Below the pieces are notes generated by a model. The model was given only the letters and a program-made list of their open reading frames with translations. It was not told the origin of the DNA and made no database searches. From Aestuariibius violaceus (GTDB lineage: Bacteria > Pseudomonadota > Alphaproteobacteria > Rhodobacterales > Rhodobacteraceae): a stretch of 64,000 nucleotides of DNA. Position 1 is the first letter of the stretch. Each line of letters begins with the position of its first letter. The translations under genes and the position numbers were made by a program. Below, in pieces: positions 35,291 through 43,584 of this stretch. The DNA lies in NCBI RefSeq assembly GCF_040779325.2, contig NZ_JBFONT020000002.1, positions 868,001 through 932,000 on the forward strand, read 5' to 3'.

Positions 35291-35944
35291 ATGCCCGAAG
35301 TCATCTTCCCCGGCCCCGAGGGCCGCCTCGAAGGCCGCTACCACCCTCAGAAAGCCAACGACGCCCCGATCGCGATCATCCTGCATCCGCACCCGCAATT
35401 CGGCGGCACGATGAACAACCGCGTCGTCTACAACCTGCATTATGCGTTCTACAACATGGGCTTCACCGTCCTGCGCTTCAATTTCCGCGGCGTCGGCCGG
35501 TCCCAGGGCGAATACGACCAGGGCGTGGGCGAACTCTCTGACGCCGCCTCCGCCCTCGACTACCTGCAATCCATGAACGCGAACTCCAAGCATTGCTGGG
35601 TCGCGGGCTTCTCCTTCGGTGCGTGGATCGGGATGCAGCTTCTGATGCGCCGGCCCGAGATCACGGGCTTCATCTCGGTCTCGCCGCCCGCCAACATGTA
35701 CGACTTCTCGTTCCTCGCCCCCTGCCCGTCCTCGGGCCTGATCCTCTCGGGCACCGCCGACCGCGTCGCGCCGCCCCAGGATACCCACAATCTCGTCAAC
35801 AAACTGCACGAGCAGAAGGGCATCACCATCACCCATACCGAGATCGAAGGCGCCGGGCACTTCTTCGAAGACCCCTATATGGAGCCGATGATCGACACGG
35901 TGACGGAATACGTTCAGCGGCGCCTGACCGAAAACACGCGCTGA
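35291..35944 (+). CDS. Alpha/beta hydrolase
   Basis: A 217-residue alpha/beta hydrolase of the small KAI-like/dienelactone-hydrolase-like type: ILHPHPQFGGTMNN oxyanion region, FNFRGVGRSQG, nucleophile elbow GFSFGAWIG (Ser about residue 107), DRVAPP acid and GAGHFFED His. A conserved Rhodobacteraceae gene; substrate unknown. It diverges from iscR, so the palindrome at 35217 might affect it too. Confidence 0.9.
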   Translation: MPEVIFPGPEGRLEGRYHPQKANDAPIAIILHPHPQFGGTMNNRVVYNLHYAFYNMGFTVLRFNFRGVGRSQGEYDQGVGELSDAASALDYLQSMNANSKHCWVAGFSFGAWIGMQLLMRRPEITGFISVSPPANMYDFSFLAPCPSSGLILSGTADRVAPPQDTHNLVNKLHEQKGITITHTEIEGAGHFFEDPYMEPMIDTVTEYVQRRLTENTR

Positions 35945-35968
35945 ACCGGCAACGAGTGATGTAGGACG

Positions 35969-36922
35969 ATGGGTGTTCTTGATGACATAGCCGACGATCT
36001 CGCGATGCGCGCCCTGCGCGCCGCGGACAAGACCGGAAATGAAGAGCTTGTCGATCAGCTGGTCGCGGTCCTCGGCGCCTCGTCCCAGACGCTCGAAGAG
36101 GCCTACAAGACCTCCGTCCGTGTCCGCCGGGCCGAGCTGCTCGCGCGCGAGATGCTGGGCGAGCCACGCGTCAACCTCGACACCCGCGGCCAGGTCACCG
36201 TCGCCATGGCCCCCGGCGCCGTCCCCGCTGCACCCGCAGCCCCTGCCGTGGCCGCCGCCGCCGAAGCGCTCCCCCCGCTCGAGGTTCCGCCCGCCCCGGC
36301 GGCCCAGGCGGCCCCGGACCTGCCGCCCGCGGATATCGAGCTCTGGCCCGACGAGGTCACCCTCGAAGGCGACCTCGTCAAACTCGTCCCCCTCGAGCTC
36401 TCCCATGCCGAAGGCCTCGCCGAAGCCGTGCAGGACGGCGCCATCCACCAGCTCGAACTGACGACCGTCGCCGCCCCCGGCGAGATGGAGGACGAGATCC
36501 GCCGCCGCCTCTCCCTCCGCGCGCGCGGCACGATGCTGCCCTTCGCCACGCTCACGCCCGAGGACAAGCCGGTCGGCATGACGACCTACATGAACATCGA
36601 CGCCGAGAACCGCCGCGTCGAAATCGGCTCCACCTGGCTCGCCAAATCCGCCCAGCGCACGGGCATCAACACCGAAGCCAAGAAGCTGATGCTCGAACAC
36701 GCCTTCGAAACGCTGGAGTGCATCGCCGTCGAATTCCGCACCCACCGCGACAACCGCCAGAGCCGCACCGCCATAGAACGCCTCGGCGCCCGCCTCGACG
36801 GCATCCTGCGGGCGCATATGAGAATGCCTGACGGCTCGCTCCGCGATTCCGCCGTCTACTCCATCACCGCCGAGGAATGGCCCGCCGTCCAGGGCCAGCT
36901 GCGCAGCCTGCTCAACCGGTAA
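35969..36922 (+). CDS. GNAT acetyltransferase with N-terminal extension
   Basis: A 317-residue protein. Residues ~130-317 are a GNAT fold of the RimJ/RimL-like group (LVKLVPLELSHAEGLAEAV, GMTTYMNIDAENRRVEIGSTW, EFRTHRDNRQSRTAIERLGARLDG). Residues 1-75 form an Asp/Glu/Arg-rich helical segment (MGVLDDIADDLAMRALRAADK) and 80-125 an Ala/Pro linker. Family members are usually around 200 residues, so the N-terminus is an added module. Twenty-four bases after the hydrolase, probably co-transcribed. Confidence 0.82.
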   Translation: MGVLDDIADDLAMRALRAADKTGNEELVDQLVAVLGASSQTLEEAYKTSVRVRRAELLAREMLGEPRVNLDTRGQVTVAMAPGAVPAAPAAPAVAAAAEALPPLEVPPAPAAQAAPDLPPADIELWPDEVTLEGDLVKLVPLELSHAEGLAEAVQDGAIHQLELTTVAAPGEMEDEIRRRLSLRARGTMLPFATLTPEDKPVGMTTYMNIDAENRRVEIGSTWLAKSAQRTGINTEAKKLMLEHAFETLECIAVEFRTHRDNRQSRTAIERLGARLDGILRAHMRMPDGSLRDSAVYSITAEEWPAVQGQLRSLLNR

Positions 36923-37050
36923 GGGCTGCCGCCACGGCGTTTGGATCAATCGCGCACTCAAACCTCGGACAAGATGACATCAGCCGAATGGCCTAATGTC
37001 TTGTGCCCAAAGGGGGGCCATTTCTGCTTGGCCGCCTCATGATCCGGAAC

Positions 37051-37749
37051 TCAGGCAGCCTTGCGATTGGCCGCAGACCTGCTCAGACGGCCGATCATAA
37101 GCAGCCTTCTCAGATCGGGATGCGCCCCCTGAATCAGTGCCAAGACATCGGCATATCCTTCATGCGCAGCCAGAAGCCGAAGTGACCTGTTGTCCGGGAA
37201 AACCAATTTGACCCCTGTTGCCGGGTTCTTGCCTGCCGGTTCCACTTTCGCAACCTCACTAAGAAGGAAGTGCCGAGGCCTGCGAAACAAGCGCCTGAGG
37301 ACGATGTCCTCTGACGAGACCTCAATCCGTGTGAACGCTGTCGCGAGAAGCGCCAGACCCAGGATGGAAAACCCACACAACCCCGCAAAGACAGACCAGT
37401 TCTTGAATGTCTGCTCTTCCGGATCCGGCAGGACTGCGAACCAGTAGAACACCGCTCCGCCCCCGAAGAAGAGCAAGTTCCAGAAGGCAATCGAAAGAAT
37501 TCGGCGCGGCGGCTTCATGACGGCCACTTCACGCGTGCCGATCCCCGTTTGGTGTCGACGATTGGCGGTGCCCGCGCCTGTGTCCCAGCCAGTCATCGAC
37601 GCAGCTGCCTGCTTTCTCAGGATGCGGTTGAAGATCCGGCTATTTATCCAATAGAGGATCGCGGCAAAGGCCAACGCAACAAGCAGCCAAACAGGATTGG
37701 CGACCAGAAATCCGATGGCCGAGATTCTTTCCTGAAGCCAGCTCTGCAT
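37051..37749 (-). CDS. Membrane protein with PH-like domain, unknown
   Basis: A 232-residue reading from MQSWLQERISAIG (longer reading to 37836 has an unrelated extension). One hydrophobic segment near the N-terminus (residues ~14-34) and two close ones (~83-100, 114-132) precede a domain with IEVSSEDIVLRRLFRRPRHFLLSEVAKVEPAG that resembles a YdbS/PH-like fold. Function unknown. No partner gene. Confidence 0.6.
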   Translation of the reverse strand: MQSWLQERISAIGFLVANPVWLLVALAFAAILYWINSRIFNRILRKQAAASMTGWDTGAGTANRRHQTGIGTREVAVMKPPRRILSIAFWNLLFFGGGAVFYWFAVLPDPEEQTFKNWSVFAGLCGFSILGLALLATAFTRIEVSSEDIVLRRLFRRPRHFLLSEVAKVEPAGKNPATGVKLVFPDNRSLRLLAAHEGYADVLALIQGAHPDLRRLLMIGRLSRSAANRKAA

Positions 37750-37866
37750 CCGCCAGACCTTTTTGCAAGGGAACGCCAGGCAGGCGGCATAATTGGAAAG
37801 ACGACCGGATGCCAGCCATCGTAGCCCCACCGGCACCGTCAGCCCTTCACCGCACCACCCACCGTA

Positions 37867-37886
37867 GGATGGGTGATTTCACCCAT
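37867..37886. terminator. Perfect 9-bp hairpin
   Basis: GATGGGTGA-TT-TCACCCATC is a perfect inverted repeat; a bare T-run is missing. It lies downstream-free between two genes, so it could be an operator-like palindrome or a structured RNA end. Confidence 0.35.
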
Positions 37887-38486
37887 CATTCCACCCGGAA
37901 ACTATCCCGCCCACGGTCCAAACCGTGGCGCCGCGCCGCAGCAGCATCGTGGGATCGGCAATCTGCCCACCACCTCACCGAATGATCAACCGCAACCCGC
38001 CAGCATCGTTTCCGGCCGTTGCCCCGCAAACTCACCGCACGCTCCGGTAACGGCGCTCAATCCGCCCATCCCCTCCGACGTAATGCCGACGCGATGCCGA
38101 CCGGATGCCGCAGGGCCGTTTTCCTCAATTAACTAGGAAAACAGGCCCGATTCGCACAGATGCCGCGCTCCCCCCGGATCGCCCCCGGTCCCAGCCGCTC
38201 ACGATCCGTTCATTCCTGTGGCACCCCCCTCCGGCCGCCTGACTGCTCCCTTGAAATTACCTCAAATCCGCCGCGCTCTGGTAACCCGCTGTTAAGGCTC
38301 TGAGGTGAGACTGATCCGCGGTAGGGTAACGAGTGCGAATGGCGCCCGGTTTGCTGAAGACACGGATCGGGCGCCTTTTCTTACCCCCTGGCCGAGGCAA
38401 TTCGGCATACCGCAGCATACCGCCTTCCCCCCCGGTCCCTTATGCGCTATGCGCGCCGCAAATCATCAGCCGAAGGGACGCATTCC
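37887..38486. other. Long leader region upstream of icd, possible small RNA
   Basis: About 600 bases with no convincing reading frame. Near the end, GGCGCCCG at 38341-38348 pairs with CGGGCGCC at 38368-38375, followed by TTTTCTT, as in a rho-independent terminator. An upstream TTGAAA-like box near 38251 could start a short transcript of roughly 100 bases ending there, either a small RNA or a leader that attenuates icd. The rest shows nothing I can name. Confidence 0.35.
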
Positions 38487-39698
38487 ATGTCGAAGATCAA
38501 GGTCGAAAACCCCGTCGTCGAACTCGACGGCGACGAGATGACCCGCATCATCTGGGATTTCATCAAGCAGAAACTGATCCTGCCCTATCTCGACGTGGAT
38601 CTGCTCTACTACGATCTCGGGATTGAAGAGCGGGACCGCACCGAAGACCAGATCACCATAGACGCGGCCGAGAAGATCAAGGAAATCGGCGTCGGCGTGA
38701 AATGCGCCACGATCACTCCGGACGAGGCCCGGGTCGAGGAATTCGGCCTCAAGAAGATGTGGCGCTCCCCCAACGGCACGATCCGCAATATCCTGGGCGG
38801 CGTCGTCTTCCGCGAGCCGATCATCTGCAAGAACGTCCCCCGCCTCGTCCCCGGCTGGACCCAGCCCATCGTGATCGGCCGTCACGCCTTCGGCGACCAG
38901 TACCGCGCCACCGACATGAAATTCCCGGGGCCCGGCAAGCTGACCATGAAGTTCGTCGGCGAAGACGGCACGGTTGAGGAGCACGAGGTCTTCGATGCCC
39001 CCTCCTCCGGTGTCTTCATGTCGATGTACAACCTCGACGCCTCGATCATCGACTTCGCCCGCGCGTCCTTCAACTACGGCCTCAAGCGTGGCTACCCGGT
39101 CTATCTCTCGACCAAGAACACGATCATGAAGCAGTATGACGGCCAGTTCATGATCCTCTTCCAGAAGGTCTTTGACGAGGAATTCGCCGACAAGTTCAAG
39201 GAAGCGGGCCTGACCTACGAACACCGCCTGATCGACGATATGGTGGCGTCCGCCATGAAGTGGTCCGGCGGCTATGTCTGGGCCTGCAAGAACTACGACG
39301 GCGACGTCCAGTCCGACACGGTGGCCCAGGGCTTCGGCTCGCTGGGGCTGATGACCTCGCAGCTGATGACGCCCGACGGCAAGATCGTCGAGGCCGAGGC
39401 GGCGCACGGCACCGTCACCCGCCACTACCGCCAGCATCAGAAGGGCGAGGCGACGTCGACCAACTCCATCGCGTCCATCTACGCCTGGACCGGCGGCCTC
39501 AAGCACCGCGCCAAGCTCGACGGCAACGACGCGCTGAGGAACTTCGCCGAGACGCTCGAGAAGGTCGTCGTCGACACCGTCGAAAGCGGCTCCATGACCA
39601 AGGACCTCGCCCTCCTCGTCGGCCCCGACCAGAAATGGCTGACGACCCAGGGCTTCCTCGACAAGATCGACGAGAACCTGAACAAGGCTCTTGCCTGA
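38487..39698 (+). CDS. icd: NADP-dependent isocitrate dehydrogenase
   Basis: TCA-cycle enzyme that decarboxylates isocitrate to 2-oxoglutarate with NADP. The 403-residue protein is of the eukaryotic-like IDH type: MSKIKVENPVVELDGDEMTR start, substrate motif SPNGTIRNILGG, and LSTKNTIMKQYDGQFM. Start at 38487 follows AAGGGACG and matches the family N-terminus; a longer reading from 38442 is not. Followed by a strong hairpin. Confidence 0.97.
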   Translation: MSKIKVENPVVELDGDEMTRIIWDFIKQKLILPYLDVDLLYYDLGIEERDRTEDQITIDAAEKIKEIGVGVKCATITPDEARVEEFGLKKMWRSPNGTIRNILGGVVFREPIICKNVPRLVPGWTQPIVIGRHAFGDQYRATDMKFPGPGKLTMKFVGEDGTVEEHEVFDAPSSGVFMSMYNLDASIIDFARASFNYGLKRGYPVYLSTKNTIMKQYDGQFMILFQKVFDEEFADKFKEAGLTYEHRLIDDMVASAMKWSGGYVWACKNYDGDVQSDTVAQGFGSLGLMTSQLMTPDGKIVEAEAAHGTVTRHYRQHQKGEATSTNSIASIYAWTGGLKHRAKLDGNDALRNFAETLEKVVVDTVESGSMTKDLALLVGPDQKWLTTQGFLDKIDENLNKALA

Positions 39699-39705
39699 CC
39701 CAAAT

Positions 39706-39731
39706 GCCGGTCCCGGATCGCCGGGACCGGC
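39706..39731 (+). terminator. Hairpin terminator downstream of icd
   Basis: GCCGGTCCCGG, ATCG loop, CCGGGACCGGC: eleven perfect base pairs beginning eight bases after the icd stop. The T-run is weak. The following 260 bases to the AraC gene show no supported gene. Confidence 0.7.
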
Positions 39732-39989
39732 ACTTCCCTCCGCCGCTGGGCAAGCGCCTGACCAAAAGCCAGCGCAGGAACGCCGTGGCGGCGCTCAACA
39801 GCAGCCAAGCTCATTCCTTAGTTGGAAAAGAGTGCTCCGATCCAAAAAGCGCGGCCGCCCGGCCAGTCGAGCGCCCCTGCGAGCAGCGTCGGTGCCGCTC
39901 GGCTCCGGACGATCTGGCAAATTCTCGGATGACCGCAAGGGGCCCATGTTACTGGCTGCTCCGCTGCGAGCGGATGTCAGCTTTAGACC

Positions 39990-40937
39990 TCAATGAACGG
40001 TCTCGGATGTCGATCTTGCGCCGGCTTCTTCCCCGCTTTGGGGTCCCGTCGCCAGGATCGAACCAGCCAAAGCCTCAACGTCTTTCATCGGAGGCAGCCC
40101 GAATTGCCTGCGATACTCCCGGCTGAACTGTGACGGGCTTTCATAACCGACGGAAAATGCGGCCTGCGCAGCTGTCTGGTCTTCAAAGAGCATGAGCCTG
40201 CGCGCTTCCTGAAGTCGAAGGCGCTTGTGATACTGAAGGGGCGACATGAGTGTCACGGCCTTGAAATGCTGGTGCAGCGCCGAAGGCTGCAGATGGGCGT
40301 CTTCGGCCAGCCGGGCCATCTCGAACGGTTCGCGATAGGTCTTCTTGATCAAGGCGATGACCCGCGCGATCTGCTTTCCTTGTCCCGGCCCATAGACGCT
40401 CCGCAACACGGCGCGGCCGCCCGGCGCGCGGATGATCCGGTAGAGCAGTTCACGCTCGTACAGTTTCGCAAGCGCTGGAATATCGTCGGGCGCTTCGATC
40501 AGTCGGACCAGCCGCGTGGCCGCATTCAGGATGTCCGGTGTGGTCTCCCCCAGAAGCAGCCCCGGACCCTTCGGCGATAGCTCGTCGTCCCATGGCATGT
40601 CGACGGCGAGATCGGACAGGACGCCCGCGTCGATGCCAAAGCGGATACAAAGATACGGCTCGGCCAGGCTGGCGGACGTGATCTGGCCGATGATGGGTAA
40701 GTCGAAAGACACGACCAGGTATTTTGCGGGGTCGTAGTCATAGATATGATCGGCAAGCATGACCCGCTTCGCGCCCTGAACAACAAGACACAGCGCCGGC
40801 TCGTGAACGGTATGCAGATCCTGGGTTTGCCGGGTGCTGCGGATCAGGTCCAGGCGAGGGACGGCAGTTGTATGAATGCCGTCCGATCGCGCAAATCGGG
40901 CAACCATAGCCGCCAGATCATGAACCGTTTCTGCCAT
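39990..40937 (-). CDS. AraC-family regulator (AraC_N type)
   Basis: A 315-residue regulator: N-terminal AraC_N cupin-like domain (LCLVVQGAKRVMLADHIYDYDPAKYLVVSFDLPIIGQ, key residues QGxK and YDYDPAxYL), C-terminal helix-turn-helix (FEMARLAEDAHLQPSALHQHFKAVTLMSPLQY key residues MSPLQYHKRLRLQEAR). CAAAGGAG lies before the ATG at 40937. It diverges from the SDR gene across 200 bases; in many bacteria such AraC/SDR pairs are adjacent and the regulator controls the SDR. Confidence 0.93.
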   Translation of the reverse strand: MAETVHDLAAMVARFARSDGIHTTAVPRLDLIRSTRQTQDLHTVHEPALCLVVQGAKRVMLADHIYDYDPAKYLVVSFDLPIIGQITSASLAEPYLCIRFGIDAGVLSDLAVDMPWDDELSPKGPGLLLGETTPDILNAATRLVRLIEAPDDIPALAKLYERELLYRIIRAPGGRAVLRSVYGPGQGKQIARVIALIKKTYREPFEMARLAEDAHLQPSALHQHFKAVTLMSPLQYHKRLRLQEARRLMLFEDQTAAQAAFSVGYESPSQFSREYRRQFGLPPMKDVEALAGSILATGPQSGEEAGARSTSETVH

Positions 40938-41137
40938 CACAACTCCTTTGCGCATTCGGCAAACCGCGCGGTTGCATTGCATATCAGCTAGGCTCCGATA
41001 ATCCCTTTTCCCGCCTTGGCGGAGGATTAGGCAATGATCTCGTGGGATCGTGCTACCGCCAGAAACACAGGACATCCACATATCCGCTGCATAAGGGCGG
41101 CTTCGATCACACGGCCGCCGATAAATCGGAGGTCGAT

Positions 41138-41992
41138 ATGACGGATGACAGAAAAGTATGGTTCATAACCGGCGCATCGCGCGGTCTGGGTCTTGAGATC
41201 GCAAAGGCCGCATTGAGCGCAGGCGACCGCGTTGTCGCCACCGGGCGGAATGCCGATGCAGTGGCAAAGGCACTGCCGGAGACAGACGACGCGGTGGCCT
41301 TGCAGCTGGACGTCACCGACGCCGGGCAGGCCGACGCTGCCGCAGCCAAAGCCGTGGACCATTTCGGACGGATCGACGTTCTTGTGAACAATGCAGGCTA
41401 CGGGCAACTTGGCGTGTTCGAGGAGATCGAGCACGACAAGATCGTCCGCCAATTCGACACCAACGTGCATGGCACGCTGCATGTCACCCGCGCCGTCCTG
41501 CCGACCATGCGGGCGCAGAAAGCAGGCCATATCTTTAACCTCTCGTCCATCGGCGGCGCGCTCGGCTTCGATATCGCGTCGATCTACTGCGCCACGAAAT
41601 TCGCGGTCGAAGGGTTCTCGGAATGTCTCGCACTGGAGGTGAAGCCGTTCAATATCGGTGTCACCATCGTGCAGCCCGGCTTCTTCCGCACCGATTTCCT
41701 CGATGACAGCTCGATCCGGTTCGCAGATCGGCCCATCAGCGACTACGCCGAATACGCCAAGGCGACACAGGGGTTCTACCAGTCCCAGAACCACGCGCAG
41801 GCCGGAGATCCCGCAAAGCTCGGGGCGGCGCTGGTGCGTCTGTCGCGTGAAGACGAGGCGCCTCTGCGCTACGCCGCCGGTTCCGATGCCTTTGAGTATC
41901 TGAGCAGCGCCTACGACGCCCGAAAGGACGAGCTCTCCAAATGGCAGGACCTCTCCAAATCGACGGACCGCGAAGCCGCGTCTGCCGCCTGA
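41138..41992 (+). CDS. SDR-family oxidoreductase
   Basis: A 284-residue classical SDR: TGASRGLGLEIAK (residues ~11-23), NNAGYGQLGVFEE, a Ser in NLSSIGGALG and YxxxK in IYCATKFAVEG. The family is common next to AraC_N regulators. Start at ATG 41138 follows GGAGGTCGAT and is preferred over an upstream extension. Confidence 0.93.
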   Translation: MTDDRKVWFITGASRGLGLEIAKAALSAGDRVVATGRNADAVAKALPETDDAVALQLDVTDAGQADAAAAKAVDHFGRIDVLVNNAGYGQLGVFEEIEHDKIVRQFDTNVHGTLHVTRAVLPTMRAQKAGHIFNLSSIGGALGFDIASIYCATKFAVEGFSECLALEVKPFNIGVTIVQPGFFRTDFLDDSSIRFADRPISDYAEYAKATQGFYQSQNHAQAGDPAKLGAALVRLSREDEAPLRYAAGSDAFEYLSSAYDARKDELSKWQDLSKSTDREAASAA

Positions 41993-42072
41993 TCAGACAG
42001 CCGTCCCCGACCTGAGGGCCTTCGAGGCCGGATGCCCTCCAGAGATCAACACAAGTTCAAAGGACCATCACC

Positions 42073-42564
42073 ATGCACATAATGACCGCGCCCGCTGTCG
42101 CACTCGCGATCAGCGTCTCGATATCGCCCGTGGCCGCACAGACGGATGAAGGAGGCACAATGCCGGAGACCACCCAGGAGCGGCTTCGGCTCGGGGCTGA
42201 CGTCATCCTGAGACTGAACAACGGTGTGCCGCAGACGACGCTGAAAAACATGCGCGAGGAATTCCCGTTCCTGGCCGACGCCACCCAGGCCTACGCGCTC
42301 GGCGATGTCTGGACGCGGCCCGGTCTCGATGACCGCACGCGCCAGCTTGCCGCCGTCGCGGCCTTCGCCGCCATGGGCGAACGCGGGTTGATGAAGATCC
42401 ATGCGGGCTATGCCCTCAACGTTGGTGTCACGGAAGATGAGTTGAAAGAGATCGTCTACATGATCACCGTGCCAGCAGGCTTTCCGAAGGCCATCCTCGC
42501 CTCCCAGACCATGTCGGAGTTGTTCGAAGAGCGGCGCAATGCGATCGGCGGAAGCGGCCAGTGA
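42073..42564 (+). CDS. Exported carboxymuconolactone-decarboxylase-like protein
   Basis: A 163-residue protein with a signal peptide (cleaved after VAAQ, about residue 23), unusual for this mostly cytosolic family. The all-alpha CMD core is clear (TRQLAAVAAFAAMGERGLMKIHAGYALNVGVTEDELKEIVY key residues HAGYALNVGVTEDELKE). It lacks the CxxC of AhpD-type members, so a decarboxylase or isomerase-like role is more likely than peroxidase. Stop overlaps the next gene. Confidence 0.83.
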   Translation: MHIMTAPAVALAISVSISPVAAQTDEGGTMPETTQERLRLGADVILRLNNGVPQTTLKNMREEFPFLADATQAYALGDVWTRPGLDDRTRQLAAVAAFAAMGERGLMKIHAGYALNVGVTEDELKEIVYMITVPAGFPKAILASQTMSELFEERRNAIGGSGQ

Positions 42565-42935
42565 GGAGGAGACATGGACTTTCCGCAAGGATCATCAGCG
42601 CCGCGTTGGGCATCGCCATGACCGGATCCGCAGTGCAGGGACAGCTCGTCACCACGGACTTTCCGCCGTCTCCACGCCCCGAGGCCCCCACCGAGCCGCA
42701 GACGCATGACTTCGTCGGCATGTGGGTGACGGAAGACCGTCACATCCGCCACAATCTCCTGCCGAACGGGCGTTATGACGAGGCGCGCGGCAACCGGGAA
42801 AGCGCCTATCAGGGGCGCTATCACGTCACCGGCGACATCATCCAGTATTGGGACGACACCGGCTTTTATGCCGACGGGCAGTTCCGCGTTGGTGTCCTCT
42901 ATCACGGCGGATACATCTTCTACCGAGAGGAATAG
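42561..42935 (+). CDS. Atu4866-like secreted small protein
   Basis: A 124-residue protein: hydrophobic signal-like start (RIISAALGIAMTGSAVQGQ), then an Atu4866-type beta-barrel (VGMWVTEDRHIRHNLLPNGRYDEARGN, HVTGDIIQYWDDTGFYADGQF). The frame opens with GTG at 42561 overlapping the CMD stop (GTGA). A better placed ATG at 42574 (after GAGGAGG) is out of frame and ends after 15 codons, so a one-base change may have occurred near the start. Confidence 0.75.
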   Translation: MRRRHGLSARIISAALGIAMTGSAVQGQLVTTDFPPSPRPEAPTEPQTHDFVGMWVTEDRHIRHNLLPNGRYDEARGNRESAYQGRYHVTGDIIQYWDDTGFYADGQFRVGVLYHGGYIFYREE

Positions 42936-42994
42936 CGTTTCCCTGGCACCCAGCATGTCAAGGTCAGGCGGGCAATCGCCCGGCCATGTCTCAC

Positions 42995-43372
42995 TCACGA
43001 GGCCTGTATCATCCGATCAAGGGTCTCGATGATGCGCAAAACCAACCCCTCGAACTGCGCTGCTTCCTCATCGCTCAGACCGGACAGCGCCTCTCGATTG
43101 CCCGCCATCAGGGCGTCGATCGTCAGTGGCATACGCTCCACCGCCATAGGTGTCGGCGATATCTTCTGACTGCGGCCATCCCGGGGATCTGGCTTGCGCT
43201 CGATCAAACCATCCCGCTCCATCCGGTTGAGTATCTGCGCCATGGGCGGCCGCTCTATCCTGGCAAAGCGCGCAAGGTCACGCTGCGTGTCCGCATGACC
43301 GTCTCGCAGGGCCATAAGAACCGGCAAATGACCTCGCGCAAAGCCCAATGGTGACGAAGGATCGGCGATCAT
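42995..43372 (-). CDS. MarR-family regulator, short N-terminus
   Basis: A 125-residue MarR protein: HLPVLMALRDGHADTQRDLARFARIERPPMAQILNRMERDGLIERKPDPRDGR covers the winged helix (key residues RPPMAQILNRMERDGLI). The N-terminal dimer helix of about 30 residues is missing because of a TAG just before the start; the bases upstream read RIPLCRIEIEDDRRS in another frame. Probably N-terminally damaged or started elsewhere. Confidence 0.65.
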   Translation of the reverse strand: MIADPSSPLGFARGHLPVLMALRDGHADTQRDLARFARIERPPMAQILNRMERDGLIERKPDPRDGRSQKISPTPMAVERMPLTIDALMAGNREALSGLSDEEAAQFEGLVLRIIETLDRMIQAS

Positions 43373-43584
43373 CTTCTATCTCGATGCGGCAGAGCGGGAT
43401 CCGGTCACCAACAATCTCGCTGTTTTGCGCCTGCGGTGAATGCCCACTATCGCGGGCGCAAGCGTAGCATTGCAAGAGGGTGATGAATGCCTCTTAGGGG
43501 CCGTCCGTGTCGCTTGCAGATGGCACAGCAACACGGATGCTGCATCCGAGGTCAGATCCCACCCCGTAGTGAATGTTCGCTCCG

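Noticed and set aside
35228..36961. 577-codon minus-strand reading over hydrolase and GNAT genes
   Set aside because: Gly/Asp/Val-rich mirror of two recognisable plus-strand genes.
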